Positions 22,374-29,895 of a stretch of 31,188 bases of DNA are shown piece after piece. How positions within the stretch are numbered: position 1 is the first letter of the stretch; every line of letters begins with the position of its first letter. Both the position numbers and the translations under genes were made by a program. Source of the stretch: DASZZV01 sp035544835 (GTDB lineage: Bacteria; Acidobacteriota; Thermoanaerobaculia; Gp7-AA8); the NCBI GenBank assembly GCA_035544835.1, contig DASZZV010000408.1:1-31188 (forward strand), in the 5' to 3' direction. The notes beneath the pieces were generated by a model. It made no database searches. It was not told the origin of the DNA and worked only from the letters and a program-made list of their open reading frames with translations.

Positions 22374-25187
22374 TCAGAAGCTCAGACGCAACCCCAAACG
22401 TACCGACGTCGGCGCCGTTCTCAAAACAGCTTTTTTGTAATTCGGATTGACCGGTGTTGGTGAGGCGTTGTCGGCTTCCTGGAATCCCCAACGCTCGTCC
22501 ACGAGAATCGCTCGCTGCGTATTGAACACATTGAAGACGTCGAACAACACGTTGAGCGTCGTCTTGCCGAGCGACAACGGATAGCCGAGATGCAGGTCGG
22601 CATCGTAGTTGTCGGGAGTCCTGCCGTCGTCGCCCCGCCGGGTCAGGAAGAACTCGTAGCGCCCGTAGGCGTCGGAGTATCCGTAGCGCGTGATCGGCGT
22701 TCCGCTTCTCCAGTAGGTCGATACGCCGACCGCCACTTTCCACGGCGACTCGTAGGTGCCGGAGGCCTTGAACTGATGACGGCGGTCGTTGGAAAGGTTT
22801 CCGCGGTTCGTAATGGTCGACAGGTCGGACCCATTCGTGAAGAAATCGTAGTAGTCGTACGCCGCCGAGATATTGGGGTCAGCTCCTACGTTGGTGAAGG
22901 GAGCGAACTCGCCGTCGTAGTTTCCCTCGAGCTTCGAGTAGACGTACGAGGCAATCCCCTGCCAGTTGTTCGAGAAGCGTTTGTTTGCGTCGAGCTGAAT
23001 GGCCTTGTAGATGCGAACGGGACGCGGCGCCGCGAACGTCTGCGAATAGTCGAGCGTGAAAATCCGGCGCATGATTCCTTTACCCGGATTTCCAATGCAG
23101 TACGTTCCGTCATCGGCGCAGAGAAAGTCCTCGATCACGTTTCCATAGTCACGGTAGATTCCCTTGATGCCGAATGACAGGTTGGCAAAGACCTCACGAT
23201 CCCCACCGACGATGACCTCATTGAGATATTGATTCTTCAGATTGGGATCAGATGGTTCCGTGAAGCCGCCGAGAATCTTGGAGGCGGTCCCGAAATCCGA
23301 CTCAGCCGCCGGATCAGGGGTCGTGCTGTTGCGATTGAAGTTGATGATCACTGGCTGGCGCTCGAAGGAAAACGAACGGATGACGAGATCCATCGGGATC
23401 TGCTCGTAATAGCGACCGGCCGAGGCGAAGATCCGGCTCTTGTGATCGCCCGATGGATCCCATGTGAAACCGAGCCGCGGAGCGAAGTCCTTCTTCAGAT
23501 CGATTTGGCGCGTGCCCTCCGCATCGATGATCTCCTGATGATCCCAGCGAACCCCTACGTTGGCCACGAGGTTCGGCAGAATGCTCCAGCGATCCTGCAG
23601 GTATGCGGTTGTGTCTTTGTGTTGGGGTGAAGCCCTCAACTCGCCAACCGGGGCGTTAGCGACGGTGGCATCGGGACTCGTCCAATAGAAGTGGCTATAG
23701 ATCGGGCGCGACGGATTTACCGGATTCGCGAAGACGTCAACCCGTTGCCCTCCCGACATGTGCTTAGTGACCTCGGCATCTTCTTTCTCATACTCGATGC
23801 CGCCCTTCAATTCGTGCCGGCCGATGAAACGCGAGAGCGAGGTGCCGAAGAAATCGCGCTGAAAGTGTTTGGTCTGAATCAGTCCGAAGCCCCCGGTCTG
23901 GAAGGAATCATTCTGGACATCCCGAAATTCGATGGCGTTCCCGGCTGAAGTCGCCGGACCGACCGAGTTCTCTTCCTGATGTCGCGATACCTGACCCGAT
24001 GCGATCCAGGTCGAACGGAAGACGCCGTCGTAGTGCAGGCCAAAATCACGCCCACCGAAATCCTGCCGCCCGAGATAGGTCGAGGCTTCGCCGTTGAGTG
24101 TGTGGTTGCCATCGTTGATCGCGCCGCTGTCTTTGCGCGGATCCTGGAAAAAGCTTCCAACCAGCGACTGGTTGTCGTTCAGGCGGAAGGTCAGTTTGGC
24201 GGCCCCGAGGTGTCGTTTGCTCTCAGAACTAACGATGTCGCCAGCGTCGGGACCGGCTGGAAGGCTGCTATCGGTCGTGTTCTTTACTCCGTCGTAGGCG
24301 GCGAAGAACCAGAGTCGGTCTTTGAGGATGTAGCCGCCGATATCGACCCCGTAGTCAGACTTTCGGAAGCCTTGGGTCGTGCCGCCGGTCGACACGACCT
24401 CGCGGGTGTTTGCCTGCAGCCCATCGTTATCGTAGTAGCCGAACAGATCGCCGCGAAAGTCGTTGCCGCCGGACTTCGTGATGACGTTGATGATGCCGCC
24501 CGTGGAGCGTCCGTACTCAGCTTCGTACCCGCCGGTCTTCACATCGACTTCCTGCACGAACTCGAAGTTGAGCTCTTTGCCCTGGAAGCCATACTCCACG
24601 CCGGTGGTATTCAAGCCGTCGATGTAATAGCCATTCTCTGCACCGGAGGAACCATAGACCGTGATGGAGCTCTGTGATTTGTTGTCGGGTGCCGCATCCG
24701 ATGAAACGCCCGGCGCGATCTGTACGATCGACGAGTAATTTCGCCCGGTCGGCAGCGTCTCGATCTGTCTCGTCGTAATACTGGTTCCGAGATTCGTTGA
24801 CGCCGTGTCGAGCACCGGAGCCTCGGCTGTAACCGTGATCTCAGCCTCCGTGGCAGCTTTCATCGTGACATCGAAGGCGGTGTCTTTGCCGAGGTTCACG
24901 GCGACGGCACGTCTCGACTCGGGTGCAAAGCCCTGAAGTGAAAAGGTCAGTGTGTAGTCGCCGGGAGGCAGCAGCGAGAAGCGATACGTGCCTTCATTGT
25001 CGGAGGTCGTGACGCGTGTTCCCTGAAGAAACGCGCTGCGAGCCTCGACCGTGACACCCGGCAGGGCGCCCCCCGATTGATCGCGAAGATGACCAACGAT
25101 GCTGCCCGTCGTCTGGCCAAGTGCCGCATGGGACAGAGCCAGCAGAAGAAGAGCGAAGAATACGAGGCGTATCCGGAGACGAGACAT
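22374..25187 (-). CDS. TonB-dependent receptor with N-terminal carboxypeptidase-like domain (Oar-like)
   Basis: 937 residues. Signal peptide (IRLVFFALLLLALSHAALGQ), then a carboxypeptidase-regulatory-like domain (about 22-105: GSIVGHLRDQSGGALPGVTVEA, GTYRFSLLPPGDYTLTFSLQGF). Next is a plug domain (about 120-230: RQIETLPTGRNYSSIVQIAPGV, GGYEAEYGRSTGGIINVITKSGG), then a long beta-barrel rich in aromatic strand ends, finishing SVRLGLRLSF as outer-membrane barrels do. This is the Oar/OmpA-related TonB receptor type, used for uptake of large ligands such as peptides or glycans; the ligand is not known here. I chose the ATG at 25187 because AGGAGG lies six bases upstream; the longer frame runs into a heptamer repeat. 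A -10-like TATATT (complement of 25231-25236) lies upstream, without a clear -35 box. Confidence 0.92.
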   Translation of the reverse strand: MSRLRIRLVFFALLLLALSHAALGQTTGSIVGHLRDQSGGALPGVTVEARSAFLQGTRVTTSDNEGTYRFSLLPPGDYTLTFSLQGFAPESRRAVAVNLGKDTAFDVTMKAATEAEITVTAEAPVLDTASTNLGTSITTRQIETLPTGRNYSSIVQIAPGVSSDAAPDNKSQSSITVYGSSGAENGYYIDGLNTTGVEYGFQGKELNFEFVQEVDVKTGGYEAEYGRSTGGIINVITKSGGNDFRGDLFGYYDNDGLQANTREVVSTGGTTQGFRKSDYGVDIGGYILKDRLWFFAAYDGVKNTTDSSLPAGPDAGDIVSSESKRHLGAAKLTFRLNDNQSLVGSFFQDPRKDSGAINDGNHTLNGEASTYLGRQDFGGRDFGLHYDGVFRSTWIASGQVSRHQEENSVGPATSAGNAIEFRDVQNDSFQTGGFGLIQTKHFQRDFFGTSLSRFIGRHELKGGIEYEKEDAEVTKHMSGGQRVDVFANPVNPSRPIYSHFYWTSPDATVANAPVGELRASPQHKDTTAYLQDRWSILPNLVANVGVRWDHQEIIDAEGTRQIDLKKDFAPRLGFTWDPSGDHKSRIFASAGRYYEQIPMDLVIRSFSFERQPVIINFNRNSTTPDPAAESDFGTASKILGGFTEPSDPNLKNQYLNEVIVGGDREVFANLSFGIKGIYRDYGNVIEDFLCADDGTYCIGNPGKGIMRRIFTLDYSQTFAAPRPVRIYKAIQLDANKRFSNNWQGIASYVYSKLEGNYDGEFAPFTNVGADPNISAAYDYYDFFTNGSDLSTITNRGNLSNDRRHQFKASGTYESPWKVAVGVSTYWRSGTPITRYGYSDAYGRYEFFLTRRGDDGRTPDNYDADLHLGYPLSLGKTTLNVLFDVFNVFNTQRAILVDERWGFQEADNASPTPVNPNYKKAVLRTAPTSVRLGLRLSF

Positions 25188-25251
25188 AGGGACCTCCTGG
25201 GACACTCGAAATTGGGGGAATGGACGATTGAATATACCACTGGTGGAAATT

Positions 25252-25379
25252 GAGATTGAGAATTGAGAATTGAGAATTGAGAAAGTAGAAGAATCCTTTC
25301 GCGATCTAGCGCGCTGGAAAAAGCAGGCAGAAGGCTCCTTCTTCACTTTCTCAATTCTCAATTCTCAATTCTCAATTCC
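25252..25379. repeat. Inverted pair of heptamer tandem repeats (TTGAGAA)
   Basis: The left arm 25252-25285 is a run of TTGAGAA units; the right arm 25346-25379 is its complement (TTCTCAA units). Over 34 bases only the outermost positions mismatch. The 60-base centre is unique. The right arm covers the last codons and stop of the phosphodiesterase gene, and the whole forms a large hairpin in the 184 bases between it and the receptor gene, where it may limit read-through. Confidence 0.75.
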
Positions 25380-27333
25380 GCCGTTCGAGGTATTTGCGAA
25401 GTTGCGGCTGATCGGGATCGAGCTCCAGTGAGCGCCGCAGTTCCTTAGCGGCAGTCGGCTGGTCACCGAGACAGAGGGCCGCCAGAGCACGCGAGGCCGC
25501 GGCCGTCGCGTCGCGAGAGTCGAGTCTCTCCGCTCGATCGAAGTCGGTGGCCGCGGCACGGCATTCATTCCGCTCCATGAGAAGCTTTCCCCGGATGAGA
25601 AAAAAGCGCGGCTCATCGCCTTTTGCTTCGATGGCTTTGTCGATCAGCCCAGCGGCGCGCCCGGTCTGATGCTCCTTCGAATCGGCGAGCACGCGGCGGA
25701 CGATCTCTGCCGGAGCGTCGGGATAGCCAAAGCGCAACGTCCGAAGCAGCAGCACGTCCGCATCCTCGCGCTTTCCCTCTCTGGCCAGTAGCGCACTCAG
25801 GTTCCAGTTCGCGGAGGTGGAATCGGCGTCGATGGCCAACGCCTCCCGCAACGCTCCTTCCGCTTCACGAAGTCTTCCTCTCTCTTCGAGGATCAACGCT
25901 TCATTGCTGAAGGATCCCGGCGTCCGCGTCGATCCTCTCGGTGCCGTGATCTGCGCCTCGCGACCATCGATGTAGCCGAGCCCTTTCAGTTTCTCCATGG
26001 CATCGTTGTCGGCTGCTGACGACGTGCGCGGAATGACAGAGGAACGTCGTGCAAGAACAGCTTTGCGAAACATGCGTTCATAGGAAACGGCAGCACTGCC
26101 TTCGCGAGCTGGCGCAAAACGCCGGGCCGCCGGCAGTGCTGGAGCAAGGCGCGAGTCAGCGGGGAGACCGAGTAGAGCGAGGAGGGTGCTGCATATCTGA
26201 GGCGCAGTCCCATCGGCGGCAGGTTCGCCGGAATGCACGCCTGGACTCCACAGCAGGTACATGCCCTCGTCACGATGCCATCGCGCTGCCGTGGCCGCAT
26301 TGGCACCCGTCGCGACCTGTGGTCGATCGTCGATCCAGTGAAAGCCATGGTCGGATGCAATCAGGATGGTTGCCCCGAGAGTCGTAGCCAGACGCCGGTA
26401 ATCCCCGAGCAACTCGTCGACATGAGCGAAGTAGCGCGCCGGAACGTTGCCGTAACGCGCGAAATCAGCCTCGGGAACATCCGGCTGCCGCGGTGGTGAG
26501 AACGGCGCGAAGAGATGGCCGACGGCATCGGTGCCCTGAAAGTAAACGATGGTCAGGTCGGGCCGATCACGCCCGATTGCCTCGAGGGCGAGGCGATGAT
26601 TGACGGCCGTCTCGATCAGGATTCGCCGCAGCCCTCCGGCAGGTGAATCGTAGCCGCCCTGGTTTGCGACGATGGAACGGAGCTCGTCCTCCGACAGATC
26701 GGGGAGATAGGAGCGCATCACCGCGCCGTCGGTCTCACGCTCCGCGCCCTTCAATGCTTCGGCGGCCGAACCGTTCACCGACTCAGGCCACACCGCACCC
26801 TCGGGAATCTTCCTTTCGGCGAACTGGAATGAGAAGAGACGGTCCGAGATCACCGTGCCGTCGATATGCTCTGCAGGAAAAGTCGCCCACATACCGACCA
26901 CCGCCGCTCGCTTGTGCTCATAGCTGCACATGTTCCAGATGGCCGGGGCGTGGCGCTCGTCGGAGGTGATCGGCTCGCGCTGGCCGGAGACGGGATTGAA
27001 GCGGGTGAAATCGAGAATGCGGTGATCGAGCGGATCGACGCCAGTCATCATGGAGGTCCAGACGATCGGGGACAGTGGCGGATGAATCGTCCGAAGGACT
27101 CCCGGCGAACCCTCACGTTTCAACGCCCCGAGGTTGGGCATCGAACCCGAAGCGATGTAGCGATCGAGAAGCTGCCAGTCCCCGCCGTCGAGTCCGATGA
27201 AGATGACCGGATGCGCGACACCGACGGGACTGTGCTCCTCATGTGTACGACAGGACAGGATGGCGAGACCGGCCGTGAGTATGAAGACGATCGAAAACGT
27301 CCTCGTTCCTTCGATCGTACAGGCTATGGGCAT
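25372..27333 (-). CDS. Type I phosphodiesterase/nucleotide pyrophosphatase-family lipoprotein with TPR tail
   Basis: 653 residues. The N-terminus has a hydrophobic stretch ending ILSC (Cys28), a probable lipoprotein box. The alkaline-phosphatase-like domain (about 42-400) keeps every expected metal or catalytic residue: Asp49 (GLDGGDW), nucleophile Thr93 (VWTSM), Asp269 and His273 (GTDAVGHLF), Asp328-His329 (ASDHGFH) and His351. It should hydrolyse phosphodiester or related bonds outside the inner membrane; the substrate is unknown. Residues about 465-650 are TPR-like helical repeats (ALILEERGRLREAEGALREAL, ALAALCLGDQPTAAKELRRSLEL). The ATG at 27333 has no good ribosome binding site, but no better start is seen. 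It lies upstream of and in line with the TonB receptor, and divergent from the VIT1 gene. Confidence 0.88.
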   Translation of the reverse strand: MPIACTIEGTRTFSIVFILTAGLAILSCRTHEEHSPVGVAHPVIFIGLDGGDWQLLDRYIASGSMPNLGALKREGSPGVLRTIHPPLSPIVWTSMMTGVDPLDHRILDFTRFNPVSGQREPITSDERHAPAIWNMCSYEHKRAAVVGMWATFPAEHIDGTVISDRLFSFQFAERKIPEGAVWPESVNGSAAEALKGAERETDGAVMRSYLPDLSEDELRSIVANQGGYDSPAGGLRRILIETAVNHRLALEAIGRDRPDLTIVYFQGTDAVGHLFAPFSPPRQPDVPEADFARYGNVPARYFAHVDELLGDYRRLATTLGATILIASDHGFHWIDDRPQVATGANAATAARWHRDEGMYLLWSPGVHSGEPAADGTAPQICSTLLALLGLPADSRLAPALPAARRFAPAREGSAAVSYERMFRKAVLARRSSVIPRTSSAADNDAMEKLKGLGYIDGREAQITAPRGSTRTPGSFSNEALILEERGRLREAEGALREALAIDADSTSANWNLSALLAREGKREDADVLLLRTLRFGYPDAPAEIVRRVLADSKEHQTGRAAGLIDKAIEAKGDEPRFFLIRGKLLMERNECRAAATDFDRAERLDSRDATAAASRALAALCLGDQPTAAKELRRSLELDPDQPQLRKYLERRN

Positions 27334-27392
27334 CAGCGGTCGATTCTGCCAGAGTGTGCGGGATTGCGCGATTCAGCTCAGGAGGACCATAC

Positions 27393-28091
27393 ATGTCGCA
27401 GCCCCGGCACATCGAACGACACTTTACTTCCTCCGACTCGGTGAGGGACATCGTCATCGGGATGTCCGATGGACTAACCGTTCCGTTTGCGCTTGCCGCC
27501 GGACTCTCCGGAGCGATCGGCACCACGCGGTTGATCGTCACAGCCGGTCTCGCTGAGATTGCGGCAGGCTCGATTGCCATGGGGCTTGGTGGCTATCTCG
27601 CCGCCCGTAGCGACGCCGAGCACTATGAGAGTGAACGGGCACGGGAGCAGGTCGAGGTGCGGGAGAAAGCCGACACGGAGGCGGAGGAGGTAACGCAGGT
27701 CCTCGTTTCCTACGGGCTGACCCGCGAGGAGAGCCTGCCGGTCGTGACAGCTCTTCGTACCCGTCCCGAAGCCTGGGTCGACTTCATGATGCGCTTCGAG
27801 CTCGGTCTGGAGAGACCTGACCCCGGACGCGCACTCATCAGTGCGGTGACCATCGCCGGCTCCTACGTGGCTGGCGGCCTCATTCCCCTGGCGCCCTACT
27901 TTCTGATGAGCGTCCCCGGTTCGGCCTTCGGCGTATCGGCGGTGATCACACTCATTGCCCTCACCCTCTTCGGTTTCATCAAGGGACGGTTCACTGGGGC
28001 TTCTCCCTTCAAGAGCGCCTTGCAGACCGCGCTGATCGGCGGAATCGCGGCCGGAGCGGCTTTTCTGATCGCCCGCGCCGTGGCAGCGTGA
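27393..28091 (+). CDS. VIT1/CCC1-family iron/manganese transporter
   Basis: 232 residues. The family signature is clear: VRDIVIGMSDGLTVPFALAAGLSGA in the first helix, then EIAAGSIAMGLGGYLAARSDAEHY. A charged, Glu-rich loop (about 80-120, the metal-binding region in this family) is followed by three hydrophobic helices (ALISAVTIAGSYVAGGLIPL, AVITLIALTLFGFIKG, ALIGGIAAGAAFLIARA). VIT1/CCC1 proteins move ferrous iron or manganese across membranes by proton exchange, in bacteria probably as exporters that relieve metal excess. AGGAGG (27380-27385) fixes the ATG at 27393. It is transcribed divergently from the phosphodiesterase gene across 59 bases, so the promoters must overlap. Confidence 0.92.
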   Translation: MSQPRHIERHFTSSDSVRDIVIGMSDGLTVPFALAAGLSGAIGTTRLIVTAGLAEIAAGSIAMGLGGYLAARSDAEHYESERAREQVEVREKADTEAEEVTQVLVSYGLTREESLPVVTALRTRPEAWVDFMMRFELGLERPDPGRALISAVTIAGSYVAGGLIPLAPYFLMSVPGSAFGVSAVITLIALTLFGFIKGRFTGASPFKSALQTALIGGIAAGAAFLIARAVAA

Positions 28092-28116
28092 AGGCGGCGT
28101 GTTCAGGCATATCGAA

Positions 28117-28220
28117 TTTTGAATTTCGGATTTCGAATTGAAAAGAAAAAGCTCGGTCGCAATTCGCCTTTGCCTTTAAATTCGAAATTCGAAATCCGAA
28201 ATCCGAAATCCGAAATCCGA
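28117..28220. repeat. Inverted pair of heptamer repeats (TCCGAAA)
   Basis: GAATTTCGGATTTCGAATT (28121-28139) faces a complementary copy at 28187-28205 with one mismatch, and the right side continues as about four TCCGAAA units to 28220. The architecture (short inverted arms of a heptamer tandem around a roughly 45-base centre) repeats that at 25252-25379 with a different heptamer. Confidence 0.7.
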
Positions 28221-28241
28221 GAGACTACAATCACTTTCGAC

Positions 28242-29015
28242 ATGCATCGCAAACGGTATGGAACCCACCCCGACATCCCCGATCATCGCGACCACTACTT
28301 TCATCCCACGGCCGGTACTCGGGTTCCCGAGAATGTCGACCTCCGCCCTCTTTTTCCGCCGGTTTATGACCAGAAAAAACTGAACAGCTGCTCTGCCAAC
28401 GCCATTGCGGCGGCGATATGGTTCGAGACCCGGCGAACCGATCGCAGAGCGCCCTCACCCTCACGGCTCTTCATTTACTTCAATGAGCGGGCCTGTGAGC
28501 GCCGCATCGAAGGCAATGTCCCCGTTTCCCTTCGCGACGGCTACAAGAGCGTGGCCCGCGCCGGCGCCTGCCCCGAGAACATGTGGCCGTACCGCGTGCA
28601 TCAATTTCGCGAGCGACCGGTGTCAACCTGCTATTCGGCGGGTCGCCTTCAACGCGTGCCCTGGTACGCAAAGCTTCATCGGAATCTCGATGCCATGAAG
28701 GGTTGTCTGGCCGAAGGGCATCCCTTCACGCTCGGGATCTCCGTGCATGAAAGCTTCGAACAGAGTCGAATGAAAAAGACCGGCCGCGGTGCTCTTCCTC
28801 GCCGTGGCGAACGACTGCTGGGTGGACACGCCGTAGTCGTTGTCGGATACCACGACGAGTATCAGCGCTTCATCCTGAGGAACTCGTGGGGAAGAAAATG
28901 GGGACTCCAGGGATACTTCACGCTTCCCTATGAATACCTTCTTCACGAGAGTCTGGCCTGGGATTTCTGGACGCTGCGCGAGGGGTCGCCGAAAAACGGT
29001 AGCTTGCATCGGTGA
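28242..29015 (+). CDS. Papain-like C1 family cysteine peptidase, cytoplasmic
   Basis: 257 residues. The catalytic order of papain-like peptidases is complete: oxyanion Gln44 and nucleophile Cys50 in VYDQKKLNSCSANA, His196 in LLGGHAVVVVGYHD, Asn214 in ILRNSWGRKWGLQGYF. An N-terminal RKRYGTHPDIPDHRDH stretch precedes it, as in bacterial C1 peptidases of this type. There is no signal peptide or propeptide, which is unusual compared with secreted papain relatives, so it should act in the cytoplasm or be exported by another route. I chose the ATG at 28242, although no clear ribosome binding site is seen, because the open frame upstream is made of the heptamer repeat. It is a single gene in the same direction as the VIT1 gene, 150 bases away. 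Confidence 0.85.
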   Translation: MHRKRYGTHPDIPDHRDHYFHPTAGTRVPENVDLRPLFPPVYDQKKLNSCSANAIAAAIWFETRRTDRRAPSPSRLFIYFNERACERRIEGNVPVSLRDGYKSVARAGACPENMWPYRVHQFRERPVSTCYSAGRLQRVPWYAKLHRNLDAMKGCLAEGHPFTLGISVHESFEQSRMKKTGRGALPRRGERLLGGHAVVVVGYHDEYQRFILRNSWGRKWGLQGYFTLPYEYLLHESLAWDFWTLREGSPKNGSLHR

Positions 29016-29727
29016 CCATTTGCCGTGTTCGAGACCGCTTCTCTGTTTAAACGCCGCGTAGCGGCGACATCTTGTTAGCCCAAGACCCCTTTTTATCGTG
29101 CGGTACATTCGCGACCCATGCCGCCCCTCCGGGGCTCGAAAATGCACCGGTGCTGATCGGTCACCACGGCTTACGCCGTGGGCTAACGAGATGTCGCCGC
29201 TACGCGACTTGGATCGCCGCGATTAATTGAGGAGTGTGACCTAACGAACAGTTCGATGATCACTCAGAGGTGTGGGGCCTTGCGGCCCCACATACCCACG
29301 GCTTACGCCGTGGGCCTGGAGTTTGGCCATTCGTGGGCGGCCCGGAGGGCCAGTAAGCTGGTAGCCAGTGGTGAGCGAAGCGAACCACTGGACGCGGGAT
29401 CATAACGATTCTTTTCTTTCGAGCCCCGGCAGGGGCGCGAGCGATCGACAGAAAGAGCGCGTCCAATCGAGGCATCCGGTGGCGGCTTTCGCCCCTGCCG
29501 GGGCTCGGTGAAACTTCAAGCACATGATTGATTCGTGACGTCTTCCAGTGGTTCGCTTCGCTCACCACTGGCTACCAGCTCCGCGGCCCTCCGGGCCTCA
29601 CACACCGGGCTCCGCCCGGTGCTACCCACGGCTTACGCCGTGGGCTAACGAGATGTCGCCGCTACGCGGCTGAAGTCGATTCGATTACTGAGAACTCACA
29701 ACTCAGTAACCACCATGCAACTAACTC
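29016..29727. repeat. Mosaic of nested intergenic palindromes
   Basis: No gene is supported. A 43-bp block starting CCACGGCTTACGCCGTGGGC occurs identically at 29164-29206 and 29626-29668, with an inverted, slightly different copy at 29052-29082 and a shorter one near 29287. A perfect 36-bp inverted repeat (29356-29391 with 29545-29580, core GTGGTGAGCGAAGCGAACCAC) encloses a second one (CGAGCCCCGGCAGGGGCG near 29419 with its complement near 29490). Further simple hairpins lie at 29123-29135, 29603-29621 and 29685-29709. The pattern is a BIME-like patchwork of several palindromic repeat families. Confidence 0.75.
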
Positions 29728-29895
29728 CTAGTGGCGTGTAATGGCTGAATTGGACCTGGCTTGGTTGCCATCCATCATCTTGACGAGCCGTTTGGGCGCT
29801 ATCGCGCGGAAGCTCTCGTCGATCCATTCCTTGAGCATGTCGACGGAGATACTCTTCTTACCGGCACCGCCCTTCAGGACCTCTCCAACTCCCAC
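29728..29895 (-). pseudogene. Possible C-terminal remnant of a small protein gene
   Basis: A 55-codon minus-strand frame reading VGVGEVLKGGAGKKSISVDM, then LKEWIDESFRAIAPKRLVKM, to a TAG at 29728. The DESFRAIAPKRLV string resembles the end of MmcQ/YjbR-like proteins as I remember them, but the match is short and from memory. It overlaps the end of the hydrolase gene and has no body upstream, so it would be a leftover fragment. Confidence 0.3.

Noticed and set aside
23979..24677. 232-codon plus-strand frame inside the TonB receptor gene
   Set aside because: Antisense shadow; the receptor domains on the minus strand are clear.
25252..28220. CRISPR-like arrays at the heptamer repeats
   Set aside because: Units are seven bases in direct tandem without spacers.
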